64,000 nt of DNA, taken from the NCBI GenBank assembly GCA_023386815.1, contig JAEWIZ010000034.1:1-64000 (forward strand), read 5' to 3'. The DNA comes from Bacillota bacterium. Lineage in GTDB: Bacteria > Bacillota > Clostridia > Lachnospirales > Lachnospiraceae. Below, piece after piece: positions 43,847 through 54,198 of this stretch. Below the pieces are notes generated by a model. The model made no database searches and had not been told where the DNA came from. It worked only from the letters and a program-made list of their open reading frames with translations. Within the stretch, counting starts at the first letter, position 1. Each line of letters opens with the position of its first letter. A program made the position numbers and the translations under genes.

Positions 43847-43872
43847 ATCATGCATAAGAAAGGGTAAATCAC

Positions 43873-45579
43873 ATGAAATGGTTTCTAAACTTAAAAATCG
43901 CTGTGAAATTAATATCCAGCTTTATTCTGGTAGCTCTTATTGCCGGACTGGTTGGTGTAATAGGTTTAATTAACATCAATAGAATTAATCAGGAAGATAC
44001 GCAGCTGTTTGTTGAAAATACAATGGGCATTAAAACAATTGGAGAAGCCGATATTGCTTATCAGAGGCTTCGGTATAACACAGCAAAAATCATAATGGAT
44101 CCTCAAAATAAAGATTCTTATATTGAAAAAATCGATCAATATATCGATGATGTTGGGAACAGTCTGGATACCTATGAAGAAAGTATTTTTGATCAGAAGG
44201 ATCGAGAGCTTTTTGATGGATTAAAGGTAGAATGGAACGTATTTTATCAACAGCTCAAGGAGATAAGGGGTTATATAGATAACGAGAATCTAGATGCAGC
44301 TAAGAGCATGATTCTAGGAGATCTCCAAATCACAGGGGATAATCTTCAGGCATCTTTTGACTCCATCTTTGAATTAAATGCTATATCTGCACAAAACAAA
44401 TCCAACAGTAATAATGAATTAGCCTTCCAATCCTCTGTTACCATGATCATCGTAATAATAATTGGTGCTCTGATTGCAGTTGTACTCGGTGTTGTGATAT
44501 CAAGCATCATCAGTAATCCGATTAAAAAGCTGGTTAAGGCAGCTGATCAGTTAGCAGTTGGCGATATTGATGTTAACCTTGAGGCAAATACGAAGGATGA
44601 GGTCGGTATGCTGATGGAAGCCTTTGACCGCATGACAGCAAGTATACGAGAACAGGCACTGGCTGCAGAGAAGATAGCCGATGGTGATCTGACCGTTAAA
44701 ATCAATGTTAGATCCGACCATGACCTGTTGGGTAAAAAGCTTTACGAGATGGTGGAAAAAAACAACGAGGTACTCAATAGAATTGCTGTCGCATCTGATC
44801 AGGTTGCTAACGGAGCAAAACAAATATCTGATTCCGGCATAGCATTATCCCAGGGCGCAACGGAACAAGCGAGTGTAATTGAAGAATTAACTGCATCATT
44901 AGAAGAGATATCCAGCCAAACAAATCTCAATGCACAAAATGCAAATCAAGCCAATGAACTTGCTGAAATTGCAAGATTGAACGCAACCGAGGGTAATGCC
45001 CAGATGAAGAACATGCAAAAAGCCATGCTGGACATTAATGATTCCTCTGCAAATATATCTAAAATTATTAAAGTGATTGATGAAATTGCTTTCCAGACAA
45101 ACATATTAGCATTAAATGCAGCAGTTGAGGCTGCAAGAGCAGGTCAGCACGGAAAAGGCTTCGCCGTAGTTGCTGAGGAGGTTAGAAATCTGGCAGCTAG
45201 ATCTGCGAATGCTGCTAAGGAAACAACGGAACTGATTGAAGGTACGATTAAGAAGGTTGATGTCGGTACGAAAATTGCCAATGAGACCGCGGAAGCATTG
45301 AATAAAATTGTTGAGGATGTATCGAAAGCTGCTACTTTGGTCAGCGGAATAACAGCGGCCTCCAACGAACAGGCAATCGGAATATCCCAAATAAATGAGG
45401 GGATTATGCAGGTCTCCGAAGTAGTGATGACTAATTCTGCTTCCTCAGAGGAAAGTGCAGCCGCCAGCGAAGAGTTATCAGGTCAGGCAGAGCTTCTAAA
45501 GGAAACAGTAGGAAAGTTTAAGCTGATGCAATCAGATCAATATTATAGCAGAGTGGATAGCTTGTATCGGGGGATATAG
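43873..45579 (+). CDS. Methyl-accepting chemotaxis protein with four-helix-bundle sensor
   Basis: 568 aa. Transmembrane helix about 12-32, extracytoplasmic helical bundle about 33-185 (4HB_MCP-like), second helix about 187-212, HAMP about 213-265, then the signalling domain with tip EIAFQTNILALNAAVEAARA. The C terminus is short and lacks an obvious CheR-binding pentapeptide. Sandwiched between cheW and cheA, so it is probably the dedicated input of this array. Confidence 0.93.
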   Translation: MKWFLNLKIAVKLISSFILVALIAGLVGVIGLININRINQEDTQLFVENTMGIKTIGEADIAYQRLRYNTAKIIMDPQNKDSYIEKIDQYIDDVGNSLDTYEESIFDQKDRELFDGLKVEWNVFYQQLKEIRGYIDNENLDAAKSMILGDLQITGDNLQASFDSIFELNAISAQNKSNSNNELAFQSSVTMIIVIIIGALIAVVLGVVISSIISNPIKKLVKAADQLAVGDIDVNLEANTKDEVGMLMEAFDRMTASIREQALAAEKIADGDLTVKINVRSDHDLLGKKLYEMVEKNNEVLNRIAVASDQVANGAKQISDSGIALSQGATEQASVIEELTASLEEISSQTNLNAQNANQANELAEIARLNATEGNAQMKNMQKAMLDINDSSANISKIIKVIDEIAFQTNILALNAAVEAARAGQHGKGFAVVAEEVRNLAARSANAAKETTELIEGTIKKVDVGTKIANETAEALNKIVEDVSKAATLVSGITAASNEQAIGISQINEGIMQVSEVVMTNSASSEESAAASEELSGQAELLKETVGKFKLMQSDQYYSRVDSLYRGI

Positions 45580-45635
45580 CAAAGGAATTCATATAGCTTT
45601 TGATGAAATGGTTACCCCGGGAGGAATGAGATGAG

Positions 45636-47702
45636 ATGACAAATCAAAATAGTAATGAATCAATGCTGGATATCTACCTGTTTGAGACCTTTCAGATGAT
45701 CGAGCAGCTTGAGAAAATAATTCTGGGCATTGAAAAGGAAAGCCTTTTTTCACCGGATACAATCAATGAAATATTTCGAATTATGCACACAATCAAAGGG
45801 TCATCTGCAATGATGATGTTTCAGAGTATTTCGGAGCTGGCGCATGCGATGGAAGACCTTTTCTACTATCTGAGGGAAGAAGCACCTCAGATAGTAGATT
45901 ATACAACAATAATCGACCTCTCCTTGGAGGGGATAGACTTTATCAGAATTGAAGCAGAGAAGATTAAAAATGGACTCCAAACGAATGGCAATGCAGCAAA
46001 CCTGATCAGCCAGTTTCATGGTTTGCTTGAGATTTTACGAGGTGAGGACAAGAACTGTTTGGGAGTAAAGGAGAATGTGGAAGACGCGAGGCAGACGATG
46101 GATGGGCTAAGCGAACTGGAGCCGGAATCAATGTTAGATACCTATACAGCTCTCATTTTTTTTGATGAGGGCTGTCAGATGGAACATATCAGAGCATTTA
46201 CCGTTTTATATAAGATGCGGGAGTTCTCAAGTGTATGCTACAGTATTCCGGAAGAAAAACAGCTTACGCAGGAAGATAGCTCAGACTTTATCAGGCAGCA
46301 AGGCTTCTGGGTTTGTTTTAAAACCAGCCTGGATTTGGAAAGCATCAATGATTTCTTCTACAGCACTATTTTCTTAAGAAGTCTGAAATTAGAGGCAGCT
46401 GGTAACCAAAGTCCACCGAAAGGAGTTACAAGGCTACAGCCTTCAAAAGAGAGTGCTTCTATGGCATTTGCTAATGGTAGTAAGTGTCTTGATAATACAG
46501 AAGTAGCTACGACGTCTGTAAAGTCTCAGGGTATCATCAGTGTTAGTCTGGATAAATTAGATATATTAATGGATTTAGTAGGTGAGATGGTAATTGCCAA
46601 GGCAATGGTAATTCAAAATCCCGATCTGAATGGTCTGGAGCTTGAAAATTTTCATAAAGCAGCCAGTCAGCTGAATAAAATCACAGACGAAATTCAAGAT
46701 ATGGTAATGTCAATTCGTATGATTCCATTAGAGGCAACCTTTCAGAAAATGAATCGTATCGTTCGAGATATGTGCAAGAAGCTGGGTAAGGAAGTGCAGC
46801 TGGAGATCATCGGTGAGGAAACAGAGGTTGATAAGAATATTATTGAACATTTATCGGATCCTTTGATGCACCTGGTAAGAAATGCACTGGATCATGGAAT
46901 TGAGACCCCGGAGGAAAGAATATCAAAGGGGAAGGCTGCAATCGGAACTATAACCTTGGAAGCAAAGAACGCCGGCAGCGACGTTGTTATTACGGTTAAA
47001 GATGACGGAAGAGGCTTGGATAAGAATAAAATATACCAAACAGCTCTTAATCACGGACTGATTTACAGTAACCTAGAGGATTGTTCGGACAAAGAATTAT
47101 TTCGGCTGATATTACGTCCTGGATTCTCAACGAATGAGAATGTCACAGAATATTCAGGGCGCGGTGTAGGAATGGATGTAGTTGCCAATAATATTGAGTC
47201 GATTGGCGGAGCTCTGACTGTAGACAGTGAAGAAGGGTTAGGTACAGTGTTTACCATAAAGATTCCGTTGACCCTGGCAATCATTGATGGTATGAATATC
47301 GGGATAGGTGAGTCTTGCTATACGATTCCAGTTACTTCGGTGAAAGAGACCTTTCGTCCTCTAGGGAAGGATATCATACGTGATCCGGATGGAAATATAA
47401 TGATTATGGTAAGGGGAGAATGTTATCCACTGATCAGATTATATGAAATATATAACATCAAAACAGAGATAACGGATATTTGTAAGGGGATTGTAATCAT
47501 GCTGGAACAAAATGAGAGAATTGTCTGCATTTTGGCAGATCAACTAATTGGTATGCAGCAGGTAGTAGTGAAAGCACTTCCTAGATATATACAGAGTTTA
47601 AGACGATCCAGGAATATCGCAGGATGCACGCTTTTGGGAGATGGAAGTATAAGCCTGATTATTGATATCGAAGGTCTGATCTCATCTAGTGTATATTGCT
47701 AA
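45636..47702 (+). CDS. cheA: CheA chemotaxis histidine kinase
   Basis: 688 aa. HPt domain with phospho-acceptor His51 in IMHTIKGSSAMM; a P2-like middle region (about 160-245); dimerisation helices (DKLDILMDLVGEMVIAKAM); ATPase domain with N box LVRNALDHGIE, G1 VKDDGRGL and G2 GRGVGMDVV; C-terminal CheW-like regulatory domain. It phosphorylates response regulators on receptor signal. No cheY, cheB or cheR lies in the cluster, so its phospho-acceptor partner must be encoded elsewhere. Starts after GGGAGG. Confidence 0.95.
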   Translation: MTNQNSNESMLDIYLFETFQMIEQLEKIILGIEKESLFSPDTINEIFRIMHTIKGSSAMMMFQSISELAHAMEDLFYYLREEAPQIVDYTTIIDLSLEGIDFIRIEAEKIKNGLQTNGNAANLISQFHGLLEILRGEDKNCLGVKENVEDARQTMDGLSELEPESMLDTYTALIFFDEGCQMEHIRAFTVLYKMREFSSVCYSIPEEKQLTQEDSSDFIRQQGFWVCFKTSLDLESINDFFYSTIFLRSLKLEAAGNQSPPKGVTRLQPSKESASMAFANGSKCLDNTEVATTSVKSQGIISVSLDKLDILMDLVGEMVIAKAMVIQNPDLNGLELENFHKAASQLNKITDEIQDMVMSIRMIPLEATFQKMNRIVRDMCKKLGKEVQLEIIGEETEVDKNIIEHLSDPLMHLVRNALDHGIETPEERISKGKAAIGTITLEAKNAGSDVVITVKDDGRGLDKNKIYQTALNHGLIYSNLEDCSDKELFRLILRPGFSTNENVTEYSGRGVGMDVVANNIESIGGALTVDSEEGLGTVFTIKIPLTLAIIDGMNIGIGESCYTIPVTSVKETFRPLGKDIIRDPDGNIMIMVRGECYPLIRLYEIYNIKTEITDICKGIVIMLEQNERIVCILADQLIGMQQVVVKALPRYIQSLRRSRNIAGCTLLGDGSISLIIDIEGLISSSVYC

Positions 47703-47731
47703 ACTAAATTATTCTATGGCAGGGATATGTA

Positions 47732-48760
47732 ATGTGTATAAAAAGCATCGATGTATTATTTTGTAATGAGGGTGATGTTTTGGCTACAGATATCTACAAA
47801 AAGGATGGAAGTACGCTGCTTATCACCAAGGATACCGTACTAAATGATTATATCAAGAATAGCCTGGTGAAGCATGGTGTACATACTATAAATATTTATG
47901 ATACCGACATAGATAACGAGCTGGTAGGCTTTACAGATATGTATATAAGTACTGTAAATGAGACGAAGAAGATATTTCGCAATATTATTACCACAGGCAC
48001 GGTAAAAGCCCAGCAGCTCATTGATATTGCGGATCATATCTACGGTAATATCAACCGGAATCAAGAGATTATCAAATGTATGTCCTGTGTGCGGAGTATA
48101 GACGAGTATACCTATATACACAGTGTTAATGTAGCTTTCTATTCCATGATGTTAGCAAAATGGCTGAACCTTTCTAATGCAGAGATTAATGAGGCTATTC
48201 TGGCAGGGCTTTTGCATGATGTGGGAAAGATGAAGATTCCGCAGGAAATCCTGAATAAGGCCGCTAAGCTTTCTAAGGATGAGTTTGAAATTATGAAACA
48301 GCACACGCTATATGGCTATGAGTTAGTTCATAATATAAAGGGCTTGAACCAAGAGATAAAGAAGGCTATACTGCTTCATCATGAGAGGATGGATGGTTCG
48401 GGATATCCATTTGGGTGTCGGGCAGATAAGCTGAATATATATGCTAAAATCGTTGCAATTGCTGATGTATTTGATGCTATGACAGCTGAAAGGGTGTATA
48501 AGAGTCAGAGCACACCTTTTGAGGCTTTTGAGATGTTTCTGACAGAGGGTGCCAGAACCTTTGATATTACAATGTTAAATACCTTTATGAGTAGAATGCC
48601 CAGCTACCTTACCGGCATTAAGGTATTGCTTAGCAATGGAGAAGCAGGAGATATCGTATTTGTTCCCTTGCAAAGTATAACCTGTCCAATTATTAAAATT
48701 AAAGATGACTATATCGATCTCTCCAGTATACAAACAATAAAAATTGATAAACTTATCTAG
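47732..48760 (+). CDS. HD-GYP domain protein, probable cyclic-di-GMP phosphodiesterase
   Basis: 342 aa. An N-terminal 100-residue region (DUF3391-like in position) precedes the HD-GYP domain: LLHDVGKMKIP, HTLYGYELV and HHERMDGSGYP are intact, so the enzyme should be active in c-di-GMP hydrolysis. There is no receiver domain. It lies 29 nt behind cheA, suggesting that the array is connected to second-messenger turnover rather than only to flagellar switching (inference). Confidence 0.88.
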   Translation: MCIKSIDVLFCNEGDVLATDIYKKDGSTLLITKDTVLNDYIKNSLVKHGVHTINIYDTDIDNELVGFTDMYISTVNETKKIFRNIITTGTVKAQQLIDIADHIYGNINRNQEIIKCMSCVRSIDEYTYIHSVNVAFYSMMLAKWLNLSNAEINEAILAGLLHDVGKMKIPQEILNKAAKLSKDEFEIMKQHTLYGYELVHNIKGLNQEIKKAILLHHERMDGSGYPFGCRADKLNIYAKIVAIADVFDAMTAERVYKSQSTPFEAFEMFLTEGARTFDITMLNTFMSRMPSYLTGIKVLLSNGEAGDIVFVPLQSITCPIIKIKDDYIDLSSIQTIKIDKLI

Positions 48761-48887
48761 ACATCAATCTCCATATAAAAAATCTCAGTTCCTATTGCTT
48801 TGATTTCTTGATCATGATATATTAATGTGCGGAAACTTCAAAATTACATTCATATGCAGGATTTGCTTAGAACTGAGGAATAAGAAA

Positions 48888-49697
48888 ATGAAATACAAGA
48901 TGATAGCCCTCGATTTAGATGGTACGTTAAACAACGACCAGAAGAAAATAACGGCGAGGACAAAAGAAGCATTAATTGCTGTTCAAAAAAAGGGTGTGAA
49001 GGTGGTGCTTGCTTCCGGCCGCCCGATCACAGGACTAAAGCGGGAATGCGAGGCGCTGGAGCTGGAGAAATATAACGGTATCCTCTTATCTTATAATGGC
49101 GGTAAAGTAGTCGATGCGACGACGAAGAAGGTGCTTTATGAGAAAAGTCTGCCAAGGGAGACAGCGGTTCGATTATTAAGACACATAGAAGAGTATCCGG
49201 TGACTCCGATTGTTGATAACGGGAAAGATTATGTTACCACAAGCAGGGACGAGTTTATGATAGAGGCAGAGAGTAAGTTGAATAATCTGGGAATTAGGGA
49301 AGTGGATAATATTGCCGCGTCGGTAGATTTCAACCCAGTAAAGGTTCTTATGGCTGCGCCAAAGGAAGTGCTGGATCCAACGATAGAAAAGATTATGGAA
49401 CCCTTTCAGCAGGAGATATCCTTTGTACAGTCTTCACCGATATTCCTTGAGGCTATGATGAAAGGGATTAATAAGGCAAGCTCCTTGCAGGCGGTATGTG
49501 ATAGGCTGGATATCAAACCGGAGGAAGTGATAGCCTTTGGGGATGAGAAGAATGATATAAGAATGATTCAATTTGCCGGACTGGGTGTAGCAATGGGAAA
49601 TGCCTGTGAACCGTTGAAGGAAATTGCTGATGAGATTACGTTATCAAATAATGAAGATGGAATTGCTCATGTATTAGAGAAGTATTATGATCTCTAA
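48888..49697 (+). CDS. Cof-type HAD-superfamily phosphatase
   Basis: About 269 aa from the ATG at 48888, preceded by GAGG; the 21 residues encoded further upstream lack family character. Motif I ALDLDGTLNND, motif II LASGRP, Lys in MMKGINKASSL, motif IV GDEKNDIRMI. C2B-cap HAD phosphatases of this kind dephosphorylate sugar phosphates or cofactors. Independent of the che operon (128-nt gap). A hairpin at 49749-49849 follows. Confidence 0.9.
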   Translation: MKYKMIALDLDGTLNNDQKKITARTKEALIAVQKKGVKVVLASGRPITGLKRECEALELEKYNGILLSYNGGKVVDATTKKVLYEKSLPRETAVRLLRHIEEYPVTPIVDNGKDYVTTSRDEFMIEAESKLNNLGIREVDNIAASVDFNPVKVLMAAPKEVLDPTIEKIMEPFQQEISFVQSSPIFLEAMMKGINKASSLQAVCDRLDIKPEEVIAFGDEKNDIRMIQFAGLGVAMGNACEPLKEIADEITLSNNEDGIAHVLEKYYDL

Positions 49698-50074
49698 TAT
49701 GAAATAAATGTAAGTGGTGTGAATAATTATTTCATATTGAAAAATAATAGGAACCAGGATAATCATTTGATATGCCCAAATTTAGGTGGATCGGATTGAT
49801 TGTTCTGGTTTAATTTTGTTTTGAAGAGTGAATTATCTTACTGGTTCCTTTGTTATGATTGAATTTTTGGTAAGTTTATCAATTTTATGGATAATTTTAT
49901 GAAATATTTATATATATAGAAGCGTAAACAGTGCTATAATAAAGATATAAAAGTGAGGCAGTTTCACTTTAGACTGAAACAATGTCCTCTGTCTGATTCA
50001 AAACTCAAAAGGCACAGGTGAGAATTAGACCTGGGATGAATTTAAATATTTGGAAGATGAAGGAGTGAGGCGCG
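49698..50074 (+). other. Intergenic region: terminator and promoter-like boxes
   Basis: AGGAACCAG (49749-49757) pairs exactly with CTGGTTCCT (49841-49849) across a long partly paired loop, with TTTG after it: probable terminator of the HAD gene. TATAAT at 49935-49940 is a good -10 for the next gene but lacks a clear -35. TTTCA / TGAAA around 49960-49978 forms a small hairpin in the leader. Confidence 0.5.
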
Positions 50075-51538
50075 ATGGAGCATATCAAAAAGCAGGCATT
50101 TAATCCGTATTTACCAAGTTATGAATACATCCCTGATGGGGAACCCTATGTATTCGGAGACAGGGTGTATGTGTTCGGTTCCCACGACAGATTTGGCGGC
50201 AAAGCTTTTTGTATGAATGATTATGTATGTTGGTCAGCACCCGTAACAGATTTGGCTGATTGGCGTTATGAAGGAGTTATTTACAAGAAGACACAGGATC
50301 CCATGAATAAAGATGGAAAGCATATGCTGTATGCACCGGATGTTGCCAAGGGGATAGATGGAAGATATTATCTTTATTATGTTTTTGACTTTCTGAGTGT
50401 TATGGCAGTGGCAGTATGTGATACTCCTGCTGGAAAATACGAATTTTATGGTTATATAAAAAATCCGGACGGATCAATTCTATGGCAGAAGGATGGGGAT
50501 CCCTTCTTGTTTGATCCCGGGGTCTTAGTTGACGATGATGGAAGAGTATATCTTTATTCTGGCTTTGCTCCAAAAAGCGGAGTCTTTTCATTGTTATCTA
50601 ACAGGAATCGCCGAATGGATGGCGGTTATGTCATAGAACTGGAAGCTGATATGAAGACAGTAAAAGGGAAGCCGAAGAAGCTCTTTTTGAAAGCGGGAGA
50701 AGCACAGGGAACCGGGTTTGAAGGACATGAGTTTTTTGAGGCCAGTTCAATTCGAAAGATTAAGGATACCTATTACTTTATCTATTCCTCGATTAACGGC
50801 CATGAGCTTTGCTATGCGACAAGTAAAAGCCCAACAGAAGGGTTTGTGTATGGCGGAACGATCATCAGTAACGGTGAACTTTATCTGAATGGTCATACGA
50901 AGGATACGAAAGCCTATAACTATATCGGAAACAATCACGGAAGTATTGTTGAAATAAACGGTCAGTGGTATGTATTCCATCACAGACAGACCAATCGCCA
51001 TATGTTCTCCAGGCAGGGTATGGCAGAGCCAATTACCATTCTGCCCGATGGCTCCATACCACAGGTAGAGCTGACCAGCTGTGGTTTAAACGGAGGACCC
51101 CTTCTGGGAGAAGGCGTATACGAGGCCAGAATAGCATGCCATATGAGATATGCATTCGGTGCAGGTCGCTATGGTTTTGGATTGCAGAACCTGGTATTTT
51201 ACAGACATCCTTACTTTACCCAGGAGGGTGAAGACAGAGAAGATAATCCAAATCAATACATTGCGAATATGCATAATGGGGCTTGGGTTGGCTTTAAGTA
51301 TTTTGAAATCAATGGGCTAAGGTCTATTGCTGTGAAGATACGTGGAAAGGCAAACGGAAGACTTCAGGTGTTTGATGGTATGAGAGGGAAGTTGGTTGGA
51401 GAAGTTATTGTGAAGCCTACGACACGTTGGACCATATTTAAGGCTTTGCTTAAGATATCGAGTGGAAAGAAAGCACTATATTTCGTTTATCGCGGTAGTG
51501 GTGCTATTGATTTTAAAGAATTCCAATTGAAAAAATAA
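50075..51538 (+). CDS. Glycoside hydrolase family 43-like protein
   Basis: 487 aa, cytoplasmic (no signal peptide). Five-bladed propeller with candidate catalytic acids: Asp in YIPDGEPYVFG, Asp in LFDPGVLVDD and Glu in EGHEFFEASSIRK; NNHGSIVEINGQWYVFHHR is typical of GH43. The C-terminal 150 residues form a beta-sandwich module. The family cleaves arabinofuranosides and xylosides. Its own terminator (51548) separates it from the LacI gene, but proximity to a pentose-type operon suggests related substrates. Confidence 0.85.
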   Translation: MEHIKKQAFNPYLPSYEYIPDGEPYVFGDRVYVFGSHDRFGGKAFCMNDYVCWSAPVTDLADWRYEGVIYKKTQDPMNKDGKHMLYAPDVAKGIDGRYYLYYVFDFLSVMAVAVCDTPAGKYEFYGYIKNPDGSILWQKDGDPFLFDPGVLVDDDGRVYLYSGFAPKSGVFSLLSNRNRRMDGGYVIELEADMKTVKGKPKKLFLKAGEAQGTGFEGHEFFEASSIRKIKDTYYFIYSSINGHELCYATSKSPTEGFVYGGTIISNGELYLNGHTKDTKAYNYIGNNHGSIVEINGQWYVFHHRQTNRHMFSRQGMAEPITILPDGSIPQVELTSCGLNGGPLLGEGVYEARIACHMRYAFGAGRYGFGLQNLVFYRHPYFTQEGEDREDNPNQYIANMHNGAWVGFKYFEINGLRSIAVKIRGKANGRLQVFDGMRGKLVGEVIVKPTTRWTIFKALLKISSGKKALYFVYRGSGAIDFKEFQLKK

Positions 51539-51547
51539 GTAAAACAA

Positions 51548-51592
51548 AAAGCCAGTATAGAAGTATTGAAAAAATGCTTCTGCACTGGCTTT
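51548..51592. terminator. Terminator between GH43 and lacI-type gene
   Basis: AAAGCCAGT (from 51548) plus AGAAG pair with CTTCT plus ACTGGCTTT (to 51592), about 14 bp with one mismatched pair; convergent genes. Confidence 0.82.
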
Positions 51593-51644
51593 GGTTTATT
51601 AAGCATATTGATAAATGCTAGAATTAGCAGTAGTATGCTTATGT

Positions 51645-52664
51645 TTAAATACTTGCTACACTCTCTCTTATCTCTAAGGTCGTATTTAAAGCAATCTTAA
51701 AGGATGCATCATTAGGATCATTAATTTTCTCGATTAATCTGATAACAGCCCGTATTCCTAGCATTTCTTTTGCAACACGTATAGTTGTCAGTTTAGGTGA
51801 GGTGACATAGGCCATAGGTGTATCGTCAAAGCCTACAATAGAAATATCCTGAGGTATCTTATAGCCGGCTTCCTTCAGGGCGCGCATACAGGAGATGGCA
51901 ATTATATCATTATCAGCAAAAAATGCGGTAGGTAAGTTCGGCCTTTTCTCAAGAAATGCCTTCATATCCTCATAAGCGCCTTCCGTGGTAGGACGCAGGC
52001 GGATAGTGTTATAAATACTGTCGCAGGTTTTGGAGGAGCGGTTCACTGCCTTAACAAAGCCTTCGTGACGTTCCTTGAAATTGTTGATTTCAACAGAGGA
52101 TGCTAAGTGACCAATTCGGGAATGCCCATGATCAATCAGATGACTAGTTGCGAGGTAGGCACCCTGGATATTATCTATTACAATACAATCTAAATTATAG
52201 TTTTCGAAATAACTGTCAAGTACCACAACGGAGCGGTTGGCAGACGAAAACCACTTAATATCTTCTTCCGACATTTCTGTAGCCAGTAATATAAGCCCCG
52301 CACATTCGGATAGATTCAAGGAGCGCAGCTGTTCCTTACGATCTTGGTTGCCATAGAGATAGGTGACCAGAAGACTGTAACCGACTTTTTTAACTTGCTT
52401 ACTGATGCCTTCAATTACTGCTGAGAAGAAAGGGGTATCTCCATAAACCATACCATGCTTTTTAAAAATAACTAAATTGATAAACAGGGAGCGGGTCTTC
52501 CCGGTGCTTGGTTTGTCTGATTTATGAATCCCGTATTCCTTGGCTGCCTTTAAAATCCTTTCACGGGTGTCCGGGCTAATGCCCTCTTTATGATTTAAGG
52601 CGATCGATATGGCAGAGGGAGATACGCCAAGGATTGCCGCAAGTTCTTTGGATGAAATGGCCAT
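51645..52664 (-). CDS. LacI-family transcriptional repressor
   Basis: 339 aa. N-terminal HTH (ELAAILGVSPSAISIALNHK) with hinge helix, then a periplasmic-binding-fold effector domain (FADNDIIAISCMRAL and SIVGFDDTP are hallmarks). Divergent from the operon starting at 53104, whose sugar inducer it presumably senses. Confidence 0.92.
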   Translation of the reverse strand: MAISSKELAAILGVSPSAISIALNHKEGISPDTRERILKAAKEYGIHKSDKPSTGKTRSLFINLVIFKKHGMVYGDTPFFSAVIEGISKQVKKVGYSLLVTYLYGNQDRKEQLRSLNLSECAGLILLATEMSEEDIKWFSSANRSVVVLDSYFENYNLDCIVIDNIQGAYLATSHLIDHGHSRIGHLASSVEINNFKERHEGFVKAVNRSSKTCDSIYNTIRLRPTTEGAYEDMKAFLEKRPNLPTAFFADNDIIAISCMRALKEAGYKIPQDISIVGFDDTPMAYVTSPKLTTIRVAKEMLGIRAVIRLIEKINDPNDASFKIALNTTLEIRESVASI

Positions 52665-53103
52665 AGTTAATTCTCCGATTCTTAATCTGTATTTCTGATT
52701 TGAATTTTAGTGGATTACGATTTTTTTGTCAACAATTTATGCTAAATAATTTAAATAAATTACTAGAATTTAATTACTAAATAATTAACTAAATTATATA
52801 CTAAATAAGTGGCTAGAAACCATGAATAGATAATTAATTGTTGTATATATGTGATAATTGCTAGTATTATTCCTTGGGTATTGTGCAGATTATACAATGG
52901 GATCTTGACTGTGCTGAGCTCTAGATTTACAATTAAATATATAAATTGAGTTGCAAACAAGAAAATAAAATTATCACTGCATTTTATCACTACATGATAG
53001 AAAGCTTCTAAAGAAATATCTACAGTACACCAACACAGGGTAAAAACGTGTTGTTTCACTATATTCAATCCAAAAAACTGATAGGAAAGAGGAGTATTTA
53101 TCT
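52665..53103 (+). promoter_or_regulatory. Divergent control region of the apiose-type operon
   Basis: Very AT-rich next to the lacI-type gene, with reiterated TAAATAATT elements at about 52742-52805. Candidate promoter for the operon: TTGACT (52905-52910), 17-nt spacer, TACAAT (52928-52933). ATTGT and ACAAT around 52880-52897 form a dyad just upstream. The leader of about 165 nt ends in AGAGGAG. No classic LacI operator is obvious. Confidence 0.5.
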
Positions 53104-54126
53104 ATGAAAAGGAATGAGATATTGGCTAGACTTGGATTTACTGTTCCGAATTTAAAGAAAAAACGGGTTATTATCCACTCTGATGTGAGAAATGAAGCAG
53201 ATGACCCCTTTGCAATTATGCACCACCTATTAACACCTTCTGTCGAAGTGAAAGGAATTGTTGCCGGACATTTCGAATGGATTGCAAGAATGCTGCCTAC
53301 GATGGCAAAACTGCAGGGTCTAACTTTAGAACAGCTACAAACTTCCAATAATAATATGTTTGCAGCGAGGGGAACCAGTATGGAGTTAAGCTACCAGGAA
53401 GGTAAGAGGATCCTTGATCTGGCTGAAATTGATGATATTCCGTTGATTCGCGGTTCTAAGTACGAGCTTACCGACCTGAGTCAGCTGCCGGAGAGCGAAG
53501 GTGCTGATTTTATTATACAGGAAGCTATGAAAGAAGATGACAGGCCGCTTTATGTTGCACTTATGGGGTGTATGACAGATTTAGCTATCGCCTATCTGAA
53601 GGAGCCAAGAATTGCTGATCGTGTCATTGCCATCTGGATTGGAGGAGGTGCTTATCCGGCTGGTGAGGATGAATTCAATTTGAAACAGGATATCAAAGCA
53701 GCTAATGTGGTATTTGAAAGTCCGATTGAAGTATGGCAGGTACCTAAGAATACATATAAGACAATTGAGATTAGTTTCGCAGAGCTTATAAAATATGTAA
53801 AGCCTTGTGGAGCCCTGGGAGAATACTTATGTGAGCAGATGTTTGCACTCAATGATAAACTGGGGAATTCTCCGCATATGGCTAACCGGGCGTTTCCTCA
53901 TGGGGAGACCTGGTGTATTGGAGATAATCCGACACTTACCGTTCTTATGCAGAATGGAGAACGAATATCCTGGCATATGGAAAAGGCACCTCACATTGAG
54001 GAGGATACAACTTATACGCCGAATCCGGAAGGAAAAGAGATTCGAGTATATGATTCCATTGATACAAGAATGAGCATCAGTGACTTATTTGCAAAATTAG
54101 ATCTTTGCTATGGTAATAAGAAATAA
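53104..54126 (+). CDS. Nucleoside-hydrolase-like protein 1
   Basis: 340 aa. The Ca2+-binding signature of inosine-uridine hydrolases appears in altered form: HSDVRNEADDPFA, with five rather than three residues between the first Asp and the DD pair, resembling the TDxxNExDD type of Sde182-like nucleoside-hydrolase domains. Other family landmarks: YVALMGCMTDLAIA, WIGGGAYPAGEDEFN and ETWCIGDNPTLTVL with the distal Asp. No signal peptide. First gene of the operon; a paralogue follows 72 nt later. It could cleave an N- or O-glycosidic bond of a ribose-like or apiose-like sugar (inference). Confidence 0.85.
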   Translation: MKRNEILARLGFTVPNLKKKRVIIHSDVRNEADDPFAIMHHLLTPSVEVKGIVAGHFEWIARMLPTMAKLQGLTLEQLQTSNNNMFAARGTSMELSYQEGKRILDLAEIDDIPLIRGSKYELTDLSQLPESEGADFIIQEAMKEDDRPLYVALMGCMTDLAIAYLKEPRIADRVIAIWIGGGAYPAGEDEFNLKQDIKAANVVFESPIEVWQVPKNTYKTIEISFAELIKYVKPCGALGEYLCEQMFALNDKLGNSPHMANRAFPHGETWCIGDNPTLTVLMQNGERISWHMEKAPHIEEDTTYTPNPEGKEIRVYDSIDTRMSISDLFAKLDLCYGNKK

Positions 54127-54198
54127 TTACTTTTAGAGAAGTAATAACAATGCTTTATTCATAAAACACGATATAACTACAATTGCGGAGGTAACACA

